From contig NZ_CP157005.1 of the NCBI RefSeq assembly GCF_039904985.1, forward strand, positions 2,356,001-2,420,000: a DNA stretch of 64,000 nucleotides. Reading direction: 5' to 3'. Under the pieces are notes generated by a model. It did no database searches. It saw nothing but the letters and a program-made list of their open reading frames with translations, and was not told the DNA's origin. This DNA comes from Methylomonas sp. AM2-LC (GTDB taxonomy: Bacteria; Pseudomonadota; Gammaproteobacteria; Methylococcales; Methylomonadaceae). The position numbers and the translations under genes were made by a program. Below, in pieces: positions 56,849 to 64,000 of this stretch; the stretch's first letter is position 1, and every line of letters begins with the position of its first letter.

Positions 56849-59401
56849 ATGGCTTATAGACAATTAATTCGCAGTGATAACTATCTTATTCTCTTACTGG
56901 TCCTGACATTACTCTATGCCTTGTTGGGTAAGCTTTCTATCGATTTTTTTTCCGTAGATCATGTGGTTTCTCTGGTTTGGCCGTGCAGTGGCCTTGCTTT
57001 GGCGGCTTTGTTATTGGGTGGGCAGAAATATTGGCCGGGTGTGTTTATCGGTGCTTTTACTGCTAATCTACTGGCAAACCTTGATTTACCAATGGCTGCT
57101 TCTCTTGCCTGCGGCAATACCCTGGAAGCAATAGTCGGAGCAAGACTCTTAGCGGGTAAGCAGTTTAAGCTGGTTTTTCTGCAGGATTATTTTCGGCTTT
57201 TGGGGTGTGGTGCACTGGCGGTTTCCATCAATACCTTATGGGCCTCTGCCACGCTTTATGTCATTGCCGTCTCATCACAGCAACAGATGCTTACCAATAT
57301 GCTGTATTGGTGGATGGGCAATGAGTTAGGTATTGCTTTGGTTACTCCCTTGATTTTGATATGGCAACAGCCACCAGAAAACGGGTGGATTAAACAGCGT
57401 CGCCTGGAAAGCCTGCTTTGTTTTGGTGTCACAGTTTTAATCGGCCAAATTATTTTTCTGGATGCGTTTAAGCAAAGTGTTGGGGCATTCACCAAAGGCT
57501 ATTATGTATTTGCAATGCTGGTGTGGGCTGCTTTGCGCTTTGGTCGGCACGGTACTTTATTAATTATATTGATAACGACGGTGCAAGCCTTAACGGGTGC
57601 CGCCTTGCAAATTGGTTATTTTGCCCATGACCTCATGCAAACCGGTTTGATGAACGTCTGGTTGTATTTGATGGTGTTATCCATAGTGGGTATTGCACTG
57701 GTTTTGTCTATTGAACAGCATGAACGCTTGGATAAATCTTTGTACGAGAGCGATATGCGCTTGAATGCCGCGCAACAGTTAGCACATATTGGCTGCTGGA
57801 CTTTCGATAAATTTGGCAAAGATCTAAACTGGTCAGATGAAATCTATCACATTTTTGAGATAGATCCGCAGTTAACTAAAATGTCGTATGAGTTGTTTTT
57901 GGAGAGTGTACATCCAGATGATAGAGACAAAGTCAATTTGGCTTTTAGTCAAGCAACTCAGGAAAACATGCCCCTGCACAAGGTTTACCGTCTTTTAATG
58001 AAAGATGGGCGGGTTAAATATGTCGAATCTCGCTGTGTGAGTAATTTTGATGTACAGAATAAGGCAAAACTGTCTGTGGGTACCATTCAAGATATTACTG
58101 CACGCATCGAGTTGGAAAATAGTTTACATAAATTTCAATTGGCGGTTGAACAGACTCCAGATAGCATTATGATAACTGACACTACAGGCCGTATTGAATA
58201 TGTCAATCAAGCCTGTCTGGATGTTACCGGTTATCAACGCGAAGATTTTTTAGGTGAAACAAGCAAAATGCTCAAATCGGGCAAAACCCCGATTAAAACC
58301 TATACGAGCTTATGGGATACTTTAACAAAAGGTGATGCCTGGAAAGGGGAGTTTATTAATCGCCGCAAAAATGGTGAGTTTTATACCGAACATGCTCACA
58401 TTGCGCCTATTAAACAGGATGATGGTACGATCAGTCACTATCTGGCTGTACGGGTGGATATCAGCGAACACAAGCGTAATGAGTTGGAGTTAAACCAATA
58501 CCGCAATCATCTGGAAGAGTTGGTTGCACAACGCACGATTGAGCTGGAAGCGGCTAAAAAAGCTGCAGAAACCGCCAACGAGGCACGTAGCGTGTTTTTA
58601 GCCAACATGAGCCACGAGATTCGAACCCCGTTGAATGCCATATTAGGCTTAGCTGAAACTGGCATGAATGCGAATCGCGGACGCCGATGCGAGGGTACTT
58701 TTCATCATATTCTCGATTCCGGGCGATTGCTGTTGTGTGTCGTTAACGATATTCTGGACTTTTCCAAAATTGAAGCGAATAAACTATTGATTGAATATCG
58801 AAATTTTGAGCTGACAGACTTACTGGAAAGAGTCATGATTATGACGGTGCCAACGGCTTATGAGAAGGGATTGGACATTTCTGTCAGTACCCCGCCTGAT
58901 TTACCCACTTATCTAAAGGGTGATGAATTGCGAATTAGCCAAATTTTGCTTAATTTGCTGACCAATGCAGTAAAATTTACCCAGCAAGGGCAAGTTTCGC
59001 TATGCATAGAAATGTTGTGCCATGAGGAAGGTTTCTGTTCAGAGCTGATGTTCCATGTTAAAGATAGTGGTATCGGCATTACGGAACAACAAATAGCCAA
59101 ATTGTTTATGCCTTTTGAACAAGCGGATGGCAGTACATCGCGCCGCTTTGGCGGCAGTGGTTTGGGCTTGGTAATTAGTCAGCGTTTAGCGCAATTAATG
59201 GGCGGAACTATCCTCGTGAAAAGCCAGTTGGGACAAGGTTCGCTATTTACTCTGCACTTGCCCTTGGATGAACCCGTTGCTCTGAAGCCACCGCCTGAAA
59301 GCAATGAATATTTGTGTATTGCTGGCTTTTCTGATTATGAAACGCAGCCAGTACAAGCCGCACTTACGGCATCCGGCGTTAAAGAATCAGGGAATAGCTA
59401 A
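56849..59401 (+). CDS. MASE1-PAS hybrid sensor histidine kinase, 5' part (frameshifted)
   Basis: About 850 residues. The N-terminus has eight membrane spans of a MASE1 sensor domain (LVWPCSGLALAALLLGGQKYWPG). Two PAS domains follow (~315-560; VHPDDR, EYVNQACLDVTGY), then HisKA with MSHEIRTPLNAILG and the ATPase motifs LLTNAVKF, DSGIGI and GGSGLGLVIS. The frame stops at 59401. The receiver and Hpt domains expected next are found in another frame (59304-60335), so the gene is split by a frameshift. The ATG at 56849 has no good ribosome site; a TTG at 56828 is the alternative. Confidence 0.88.
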   Translation: MAYRQLIRSDNYLILLLVLTLLYALLGKLSIDFFSVDHVVSLVWPCSGLALAALLLGGQKYWPGVFIGAFTANLLANLDLPMAASLACGNTLEAIVGARLLAGKQFKLVFLQDYFRLLGCGALAVSINTLWASATLYVIAVSSQQQMLTNMLYWWMGNELGIALVTPLILIWQQPPENGWIKQRRLESLLCFGVTVLIGQIIFLDAFKQSVGAFTKGYYVFAMLVWAALRFGRHGTLLIILITTVQALTGAALQIGYFAHDLMQTGLMNVWLYLMVLSIVGIALVLSIEQHERLDKSLYESDMRLNAAQQLAHIGCWTFDKFGKDLNWSDEIYHIFEIDPQLTKMSYELFLESVHPDDRDKVNLAFSQATQENMPLHKVYRLLMKDGRVKYVESRCVSNFDVQNKAKLSVGTIQDITARIELENSLHKFQLAVEQTPDSIMITDTTGRIEYVNQACLDVTGYQREDFLGETSKMLKSGKTPIKTYTSLWDTLTKGDAWKGEFINRRKNGEFYTEHAHIAPIKQDDGTISHYLAVRVDISEHKRNELELNQYRNHLEELVAQRTIELEAAKKAAETANEARSVFLANMSHEIRTPLNAILGLAETGMNANRGRRCEGTFHHILDSGRLLLCVVNDILDFSKIEANKLLIEYRNFELTDLLERVMIMTVPTAYEKGLDISVSTPPDLPTYLKGDELRISQILLNLLTNAVKFTQQGQVSLCIEMLCHEEGFCSELMFHVKDSGIGITEQQIAKLFMPFEQADGSTSRRFGGSGLGLVISQRLAQLMGGTILVKSQLGQGSLFTLHLPLDEPVALKPPPESNEYLCIAGFSDYETQPVQAALTASGVKESGNS

Positions 59402-60335
59402 ATTGGTACTGGCCAGCATTCCTGGCCACGAGACGCATTTGCCTAATTCAATTCTCAGGCTGGCAACCTTAATTAGTCGTCCCATTCAAGTCCATAGTTT
59501 ATTACGCGCCTGTCTGCAACAGCCTGATAAGGATATTGTTGTGCCTACAGAATTTAAACGTCTGCAAGGCTTACGCATATTAGCGGTGGAAGATAATATG
59601 GTTAATCAGGTGGTGCTGGATGAGATTCTGGACAGACAGGAAGGTGCAAGTGTTACCTTGGCTAACGATGGCATAGAGGCACTGACTGTTTTGCAAGAAA
59701 TGGGATTTAAGGCCTTTGATGTGGTAATTACCGACATTCAAATGCCTAATATGAACGGCTATGAGTTGGCGCAACGTATCAGGGAGCTAAAGCCCGATTT
59801 TCCGGTGATTGCCTTAACCGCCAATTCAATGGCCGATGAACGAGAGCATTGTCTGGCTGCGGGAATGATCGATTACCTGACCAAACCAATAGATATTCTG
59901 CAATTAGTGGCTTTACTGCAGCCTTATATTCAAAACAGAAGTCAGCTGTCACAACCTATTGCTCCGCTTACAGTACAAACAGCACTGTCCGATGTCAATT
60001 CGCTGATAGATTGGCAAGCCCTGAATGAGCGTTTTGACTATCGCCAGTCGTTTATCACTAAACTAATAAGTACCGTATTAACCAGTATTAATGCGATGCC
60101 AGAAAAGTTGGTTGTTGCCTCATCGGCACAGGATTATCAAACCCTGATGGCCATGGCTCATACCCTTAAAGGTATCGGTGGAAATATAAAAGCCCAAACC
60201 GTGCATAGTTTGGCTGCCGCAACCGAAACGGCTGCAAAGAATCAAGACTCCAACTGTCTGGAACTGGCGATGGAGCTTACAAATTTAACACAAAGACTCA
60301 TCAATGAACTGAATGCGAGTGCCATTGGAAGCTGA
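59304..60335 (+). CDS. Receiver-Hpt part of the hybrid kinase (frameshifted continuation)
   Basis: The open frame runs from 59304, but homologous sequence seems to begin near 59385 (KNQGIAKLVLA). A short unassigned segment is followed by a receiver domain (LRILAVEDNMVNQ...VVITDIQMPNMNGYEL, phosphoacceptor Asp in VITD) and by an Hpt domain with the phosphorelay His in MAHTLKGIGGN. In one frame with the upstream gene this would be the usual HK-REC-Hpt phosphorelay protein. The shift may be a real mutation or a sequencing error. Confidence 0.8.
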   Translation: MNICVLLAFLIMKRSQYKPHLRHPALKNQGIAKLVLASIPGHETHLPNSILRLATLISRPIQVHSLLRACLQQPDKDIVVPTEFKRLQGLRILAVEDNMVNQVVLDEILDRQEGASVTLANDGIEALTVLQEMGFKAFDVVITDIQMPNMNGYELAQRIRELKPDFPVIALTANSMADEREHCLAAGMIDYLTKPIDILQLVALLQPYIQNRSQLSQPIAPLTVQTALSDVNSLIDWQALNERFDYRQSFITKLISTVLTSINAMPEKLVVASSAQDYQTLMAMAHTLKGIGGNIKAQTVHSLAAATETAAKNQDSNCLELAMELTNLTQRLINELNASAIGS

Positions 60336-60336
60336 C

Positions 60337-61473
60337 ATGACCGATAAACCCAGTATTTTAATTGTAGATGATCAACACAGCGACTTGCTAATACTAGAAG
60401 ACCTATTGAGCAGGCATTATCAGGTAATTGCTGCACAAAGTGGCCGTGAAGCCTTGGATTATTTTAATAGGGAAGGGCAGGTCGATCTGATTTTGCTGGA
60501 TGTGCTGATGCCCGACATGGACGGTTTTAGCGTGTGTCGCTATGTTAAAGAAAATAGCGCAACTTGCCATATTCCAGTAATTTTTCTCACCAGTTTGGAT
60601 AGTGCAAAAGATGAGGAATTTGGCTTGCAATTAGGCGCAGAAGACTTTATTCATAAGCCATTTTCTGCGCCGGTTGTGTTAGCACGCGTACGTACACATT
60701 TGTCTTTAAGTGCTGCTCGAGCTGAATTAAGGCTGCATAATCTAAATCTGGAACAACTGGTCAATGAGCGTACCCAGAAAATCAGAGAACAAACGCAAAA
60801 GATACTGCTCCTGCATCAGGATATGGTGGCCGCTCAAGATGCGACCATTATTGCATTCTGTTCGCTGGCTGAAGCGCGGGACAATGAAACAGGGAATCAT
60901 ATTCGGCGAACCCAAAACTATGTGCGTGTACTGGCAAAACAATTACAACAGCATCCCCGTTTCCAGCATTTACTGGATGATGACGCCATTCAATTACTGT
61001 ATAAATCGGCACCCTTGCACGATATTGGCAAAGTGGGTATTCCAGATGCCATTTTGCTTAAACCTTCTAAACTGACAGAAGAAGAATGGCAGGTTATGCG
61101 CTGTCATTGTTACTATGGATATACGGCAGTGATGAGTGCGCAAACAGCCATGGGAGCAAACTCAGATTCTTTTTTACGCTACGCCAAGGAGATTACTTAT
61201 CACCACCACGAACGTTGGGATGGCAGTGGTTACCCCAATGGTCTGGCGGGTGAGAGTATTCCTTTATCAGCGCGGCTGATGGCCATTGCTGATGTGTATG
61301 ATGCGTTAATTTCCAGACGTGTATATAAAGAACCGTTTCCTCATCATCAAGCTATTGAGATGATTAGCGCTGAACGGGGGCGGCACTTTGATCCAGACAT
61401 GGTTGATGCCATGCTGCTGATTAGTGATCAATTTCAAGAGATTGCGAAGCATTTTAATGACGACCACACATAA
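60337..61473 (+). CDS. HD-GYP response regulator (RpfG-like)
   Basis: A 378-aa protein from the ATG at 60337, one base after the upstream stop, with GGAAG ahead of it. The receiver (~5-122) has the phosphoacceptor Asp in LILLDVLMPDMDGF. The HD-GYP phosphodiesterase domain (~175-370) keeps HDIGKVGIPD and HHERWDGSGYPNGL, so it should degrade c-di-GMP. It probably receives phosphate from the split hybrid kinase just upstream, which it follows directly. Confidence 0.94.
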   Translation: MTDKPSILIVDDQHSDLLILEDLLSRHYQVIAAQSGREALDYFNREGQVDLILLDVLMPDMDGFSVCRYVKENSATCHIPVIFLTSLDSAKDEEFGLQLGAEDFIHKPFSAPVVLARVRTHLSLSAARAELRLHNLNLEQLVNERTQKIREQTQKILLLHQDMVAAQDATIIAFCSLAEARDNETGNHIRRTQNYVRVLAKQLQQHPRFQHLLDDDAIQLLYKSAPLHDIGKVGIPDAILLKPSKLTEEEWQVMRCHCYYGYTAVMSAQTAMGANSDSFLRYAKEITYHHHERWDGSGYPNGLAGESIPLSARLMAIADVYDALISRRVYKEPFPHHQAIEMISAERGRHFDPDMVDAMLLISDQFQEIAKHFNDDHT

Positions 61474-61487
61474 AAGTATCGCGTATT

Positions 61488-61904
61488 TTAACTAGAGTGT
61501 TTTCGGCGATTGATACCCAATAACCCCATATATCCGGTTAAAAACAACCAAACAGCGTCGGGTGCCGGTACCGCATCTAAGCTGGTTTGATTGATAGCGA
61601 AGGGAGTGGTCGTTTGTGGGGTGGTCAGAGTATCAGCGTTAGTTAACAGCCAGTCGTCTGTCGCATAATTACCCGACAAAATGATTTGCGATTCGCTCCA
61701 TGCGGCCACATCAAACTCGCTAGTATAGGAAGCAAACAGCCCTAAGCCACTGTCATCCATAGTAATAGTTTGCTGTGGTTTAGCAAATACCTCGCTAACG
61801 GATGAAATAAGTGGCGATGCAATGTTCGCCTGAGCGGTATTTTGAGCGACTACCATTATCCCGATTAGAATAAATACATATTTAATAATTTGATAAGAAT
61901 ACAT
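61488..61904 (-). CDS. Small PEP-CTERM protein
   Basis: A 138-aa protein with a signal peptide (FILIGIMVVAQNTAQA) and a C-terminal sorting tail: VPAPDA, hydrophobic VWLFLTGYMGLLG, then NRRK. The mature region is short. GGAG precedes the start. Convergent with the HD-GYP gene, 14 bases away. Confidence 0.78.
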   Translation of the reverse strand: MYSYQIIKYVFILIGIMVVAQNTAQANIASPLISSVSEVFAKPQQTITMDDSGLGLFASYTSEFDVAAWSESQIILSGNYATDDWLLTNADTLTTPQTTTPFAINQTSLDAVPAPDAVWLFLTGYMGLLGINRRKHSS

Positions 61905-62219
61905 TTTTATCGCTCCACTTCATCTGCTGATGCATATAACCCGACAAATTGGTTGCTGGGTTATATGACTGGCAATTATTACTTTCCCTACTGGCAATTA
62001 CTATGCGTATAAATACCTATTTTTACAATTTAATATGAATTTGTACGCTGGACTGGTGATATGAAGGGGGGCGTCTTACTGTGATTCTGATTGGAAAGCC
62101 CCAGATTCACGCATTAGCTTCAGCTAATCGAATTGCAACGTCATGGGGTCAGCCTACCAAGAACTGCCACCCATTTTCGTTAGCCTGAAACAGGGATAAT
62201 AACAATTTATGTTCGCTTA
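61905..62219. other. Intergenic region
   Basis: About 315 bases with no gene. Near 62140-62150 it contains CATGGGGTCAGCC, which resembles the GGGGTCAGG edge of the mobile array at 38 kb. The rest is AT-rich and contains the promoter of the gene at 61904. Confidence 0.4.
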
Positions 62220-62813
62220 TTACGTCGTCGCTTGAATAGCCGCTTGGAGTCTTTCCGCTGTTAATACATCAAAGCAAACACTGCCTCTGCGGGTCACACC
62301 CTGCACTACGCAAGGTGGTATCATCGAACCGCCTTCTGATGCAGTTATGCCGATGGCTTTCCATGCGAAACGATCACCGCCGTCCGTGGACAGCCAGATA
62401 TGAATAGTATCAACGCCAACTACGCGTGCAGTGATATGCGGTTTTGTCGAACGTTGATGAATACCTTTGGTGACTGTTACAAATTCGGTTCGTTCACCGG
62501 TCAACTTTTTATAAAGATCCAATAAGTCACTGTCATTCGTTTTAGTGACCGTTGTTAAGGTTTGCATGGTTAACAGTTCAATCCCTTGTTTTGCTAAACG
62601 CAGTACTTCGGTATCAGGCATCGAGCTGTCATGACTAGGTTGCAATTTTCCAGTATTACGGTCTACTTTAGGTAATGTCCAGGTATTAATAGTTTCTTGT
62701 ATGCTGACTAGTCTGGTTTTTGTAATCCATTTCTTTTTTTTGTTTCTAAATTCGTATTCTTGTTCTATTTGCCGTGTTTCAACTGTGGTTGCTAAGCTAT
62801 ATATAATAGGCAT
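62220..62813 (-). CDS. Unrecognised 197-aa protein
   Basis: AAGGA lies 7 bases before the ATG. There is no signal peptide or membrane span. The N-terminal half is charged (FRNKKKKWITKTR); the C-terminal half has SGG-like beta-hairpin features (DGGDRFAWKAIGITASEGG). No family was recognised. Its neighbours are equally obscure. Confidence 0.55.
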   Translation of the reverse strand: MPIIYSLATTVETRQIEQEYEFRNKKKKWITKTRLVSIQETINTWTLPKVDRNTGKLQPSHDSSMPDTEVLRLAKQGIELLTMQTLTTVTKTNDSDLLDLYKKLTGERTEFVTVTKGIHQRSTKPHITARVVGVDTIHIWLSTDGGDRFAWKAIGITASEGGSMIPPCVVQGVTRRGSVCFDVLTAERLQAAIQATT

Positions 62814-63032
62814 TCTAGTTCCTTCTTTAGAGAGTTATTGAGTTGAGGCGATGATAAACCGTAAAAAAGCACGTACACTGTAGATTAAAGTTAAATTTAT
62901 TGCAAATAGCAACCGTGCTGCCATACGGCATTGCTGATAACGCCCCAGCACTTGTCGTGATGGGTTTCGCCGGGGTGCCTCAATAATTAATTGATGAATA
63001 CGCTGTAACTGAAACTAATGGGCATCAAAGAG

Positions 63033-63308
63033 TCAGTATTTTTCATTTAACAAGGCTTGATCAGTAATCAGTTTATATAAATGAAAAACTTGGGTGTATA
63101 GATCCTGATATTCTGGATGGCGTTCTACCAAAGGTATAATCTGTTCGGCATCTTTAATAAATTCATCTAATAACTGTCGATCCCAATGATCTAAAAGCTC
63201 ACCCTCCATTAACCTGTCATGAATACCTTTGGCTTTTGGTATGGTTTCTATGCTGAGTCTTTCTAAAATGACAATGGAGATGCCTAGGTCGTTGGAAACT
63301 TGATTCAT
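63033..63308 (-). CDS. Unrecognised 91-aa protein
   Basis: A small helical protein with an acidic profile (LLDHWDRQLLDEFIKDAEQIIPL). No family, signal peptide or clear ribosome site. Same strand as its neighbours at 62220 and 63630, but separated from the latter by 320 bases and a repeat. Confidence 0.5.
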   Translation of the reverse strand: MNQVSNDLGISIVILERLSIETIPKAKGIHDRLMEGELLDHWDRQLLDEFIKDAEQIIPLVERHPEYQDLYTQVFHLYKLITDQALLNEKY

Positions 63309-63362
63309 ATTAACGCCTGTTGATTAATGGGTAGTTTAATGCAATTACTGGGGCATATAAAA

Positions 63363-63442
63363 GGTAACTTCGAAAAACCACCCTTCGATACAACTCAGGA
63401 GAGCCCTGTCGAAGCATAAAAGCCGGGTTTTTCGAAGCTCCC
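63363..63442. repeat. Palindromic repeat (MITE-like), copy 2
   Basis: The outer arms GGTAACTTCGAAAAACC and GGGTTTTTCGAAGCTCCC flank the shared CCCTTCGATACAACTCAGG core. It is a shortened version of the repeat at 6975-7107. The rest of 63309-63629 has no supported gene. Confidence 0.78.
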
Positions 63443-63629
63443 AAAAGTAATGTTGTCACGTTTTCGAAATTAGCGTTGCAGCCACTCGTTTTAAAATAAG
63501 GATGCCGAGTAAAAATGCGCAATGACTATATAGTAACGCATAGATTTTAAAAAAGAGTGACAACTGTTTCCAACGTTCTGTCTGTATGCAAAGAAAGAGG
63601 TGTTTTCAAAGCATTTTCTGGTTTTTGCG

Positions 63630-63962
63630 CTATTCTGCTAACAGGCTGGTAATCGCTGACTTGGCATTACACTGTGCTACGGCTTCTGCTAGCTGTAACG
63701 AATTCAATTGATGTTTGACAGCTTGATTGCCATTGAATTCAAAAATTTGATAGTCTTTTTTGGCAAAGGTAACGATTTGGCATTTCTTAAACGGCATATT
63801 TTCAAAGGGCATTTCTGGCGCATTTGGGTTTAAGGGTGCAGTGCCTTCTGAACTGGGTGCGTAAATCAAAAACTCACCTTTCATGGCCAGTACTGCACGA
63901 TACTGATTTAAATTGGTTAAATACAAATAACCGACTTCAACATCTTTTTCTTTTAATTTCAT
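63630..63962 (-). CDS. Unrecognised 110-aa protein
   Basis: Starts at 63962 after AAGGGA. A small cytoplasmic protein with a beta-rich N-terminus (VEVGYLYLTNLNQYRAVLAMKG) and a Pro/Asn linker (TAPLNPNAPEMPF). No family recognised. It ends at the leftward limit of a gene-poor stretch and may start a unit cut by the window edge. Confidence 0.55.
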   Translation of the reverse strand: MKLKEKDVEVGYLYLTNLNQYRAVLAMKGEFLIYAPSSEGTAPLNPNAPEMPFENMPFKKCQIVTFAKKDYQIFEFNGNQAVKHQLNSLQLAEAVAQCNAKSAITSLLAE

Positions 63963-64000
63963 TGGTTAAATCCCTTGTTGTATTTTATTTAATATAAAGT

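Noticed and set aside
63310..63522. 70-codon leftward ORF
   Set aside because: It covers the palindromic repeat at 63363-63442 and has no ribosome site.

Overview
The window looks like chromosomal DNA of a gammaproteobacterium, most likely a methanotroph-like member of the Methylococcales. That is inference: it rests on the LPS/Tol-type cluster (exbB-exbD-lpxK-ycaR-kdsB), four short PEP-CTERM proteins, a stand-alone SoxY, and abundant c-di-GMP and hybrid-kinase signalling. No rRNA, tRNA or CRISPR array was seen.

Left part (1-38 kb), core and signalling genes: a partial group II intron; a GGDEF-EAL c-di-GMP enzyme with a degenerate receiver; a secreted metallophosphoesterase next to a PEP-CTERM protein; a chemoreceptor; a LOG-family hydrolase; a TetR-RND-TolC efflux operon with a 41-bp palindromic operator; a histidine kinase / sigma-54 activator / porin / phosphate-binding-like protein operon; a PEP-CTERM cohesin-like protein paired with a dockerin protein behind a sigma-54-type promoter; pncC-soxY; galU; the LPS precursor cluster; and a PIG-L deacetylase-like protein. 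Many intergenic spaces carry short imperfect palindromic repeats.

Middle part (38.2-48.8 kb), a mobile-element hotspot. A 17-bp tandem repeat begins at the stop codon of the PIG-L gene. It runs into an array of elements that share the left end GGGGTCAGGTCTTTC. These include full REP-associated tyrosine transposase (RAYT/IS200-like) elements, 157-bp internally deleted derivatives, and chimeric units carrying the helix-turn-helix tail of a serine-recombinase-like protein. One group II intron (identical to the copy at the window start, inverted) sits exactly inside one of these repeats. A second, group IIC-like intron follows a hairpin and a truncated RAYT gene. Between the mobile elements lie a toxin-antitoxin-like gene pair, a PEP-CTERM protein, a possible pseudoknotted RNA and a ParD antitoxin with a broken parE.

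Right part (49-64 kb): a complete type I restriction-modification operon (hsdM-hsdS-hsdR) followed by a 60-bp near-perfect palindrome; a MASE1 hybrid histidine kinase split by a frameshift; an HD-GYP response regulator; another PEP-CTERM protein; and three unrecognised small proteins.

The most interesting parts are the RAYT-derived array, the cohesin-like/dockerin pair on the cell surface, the TA-like pair, and the possible pseudoknotted RNA.
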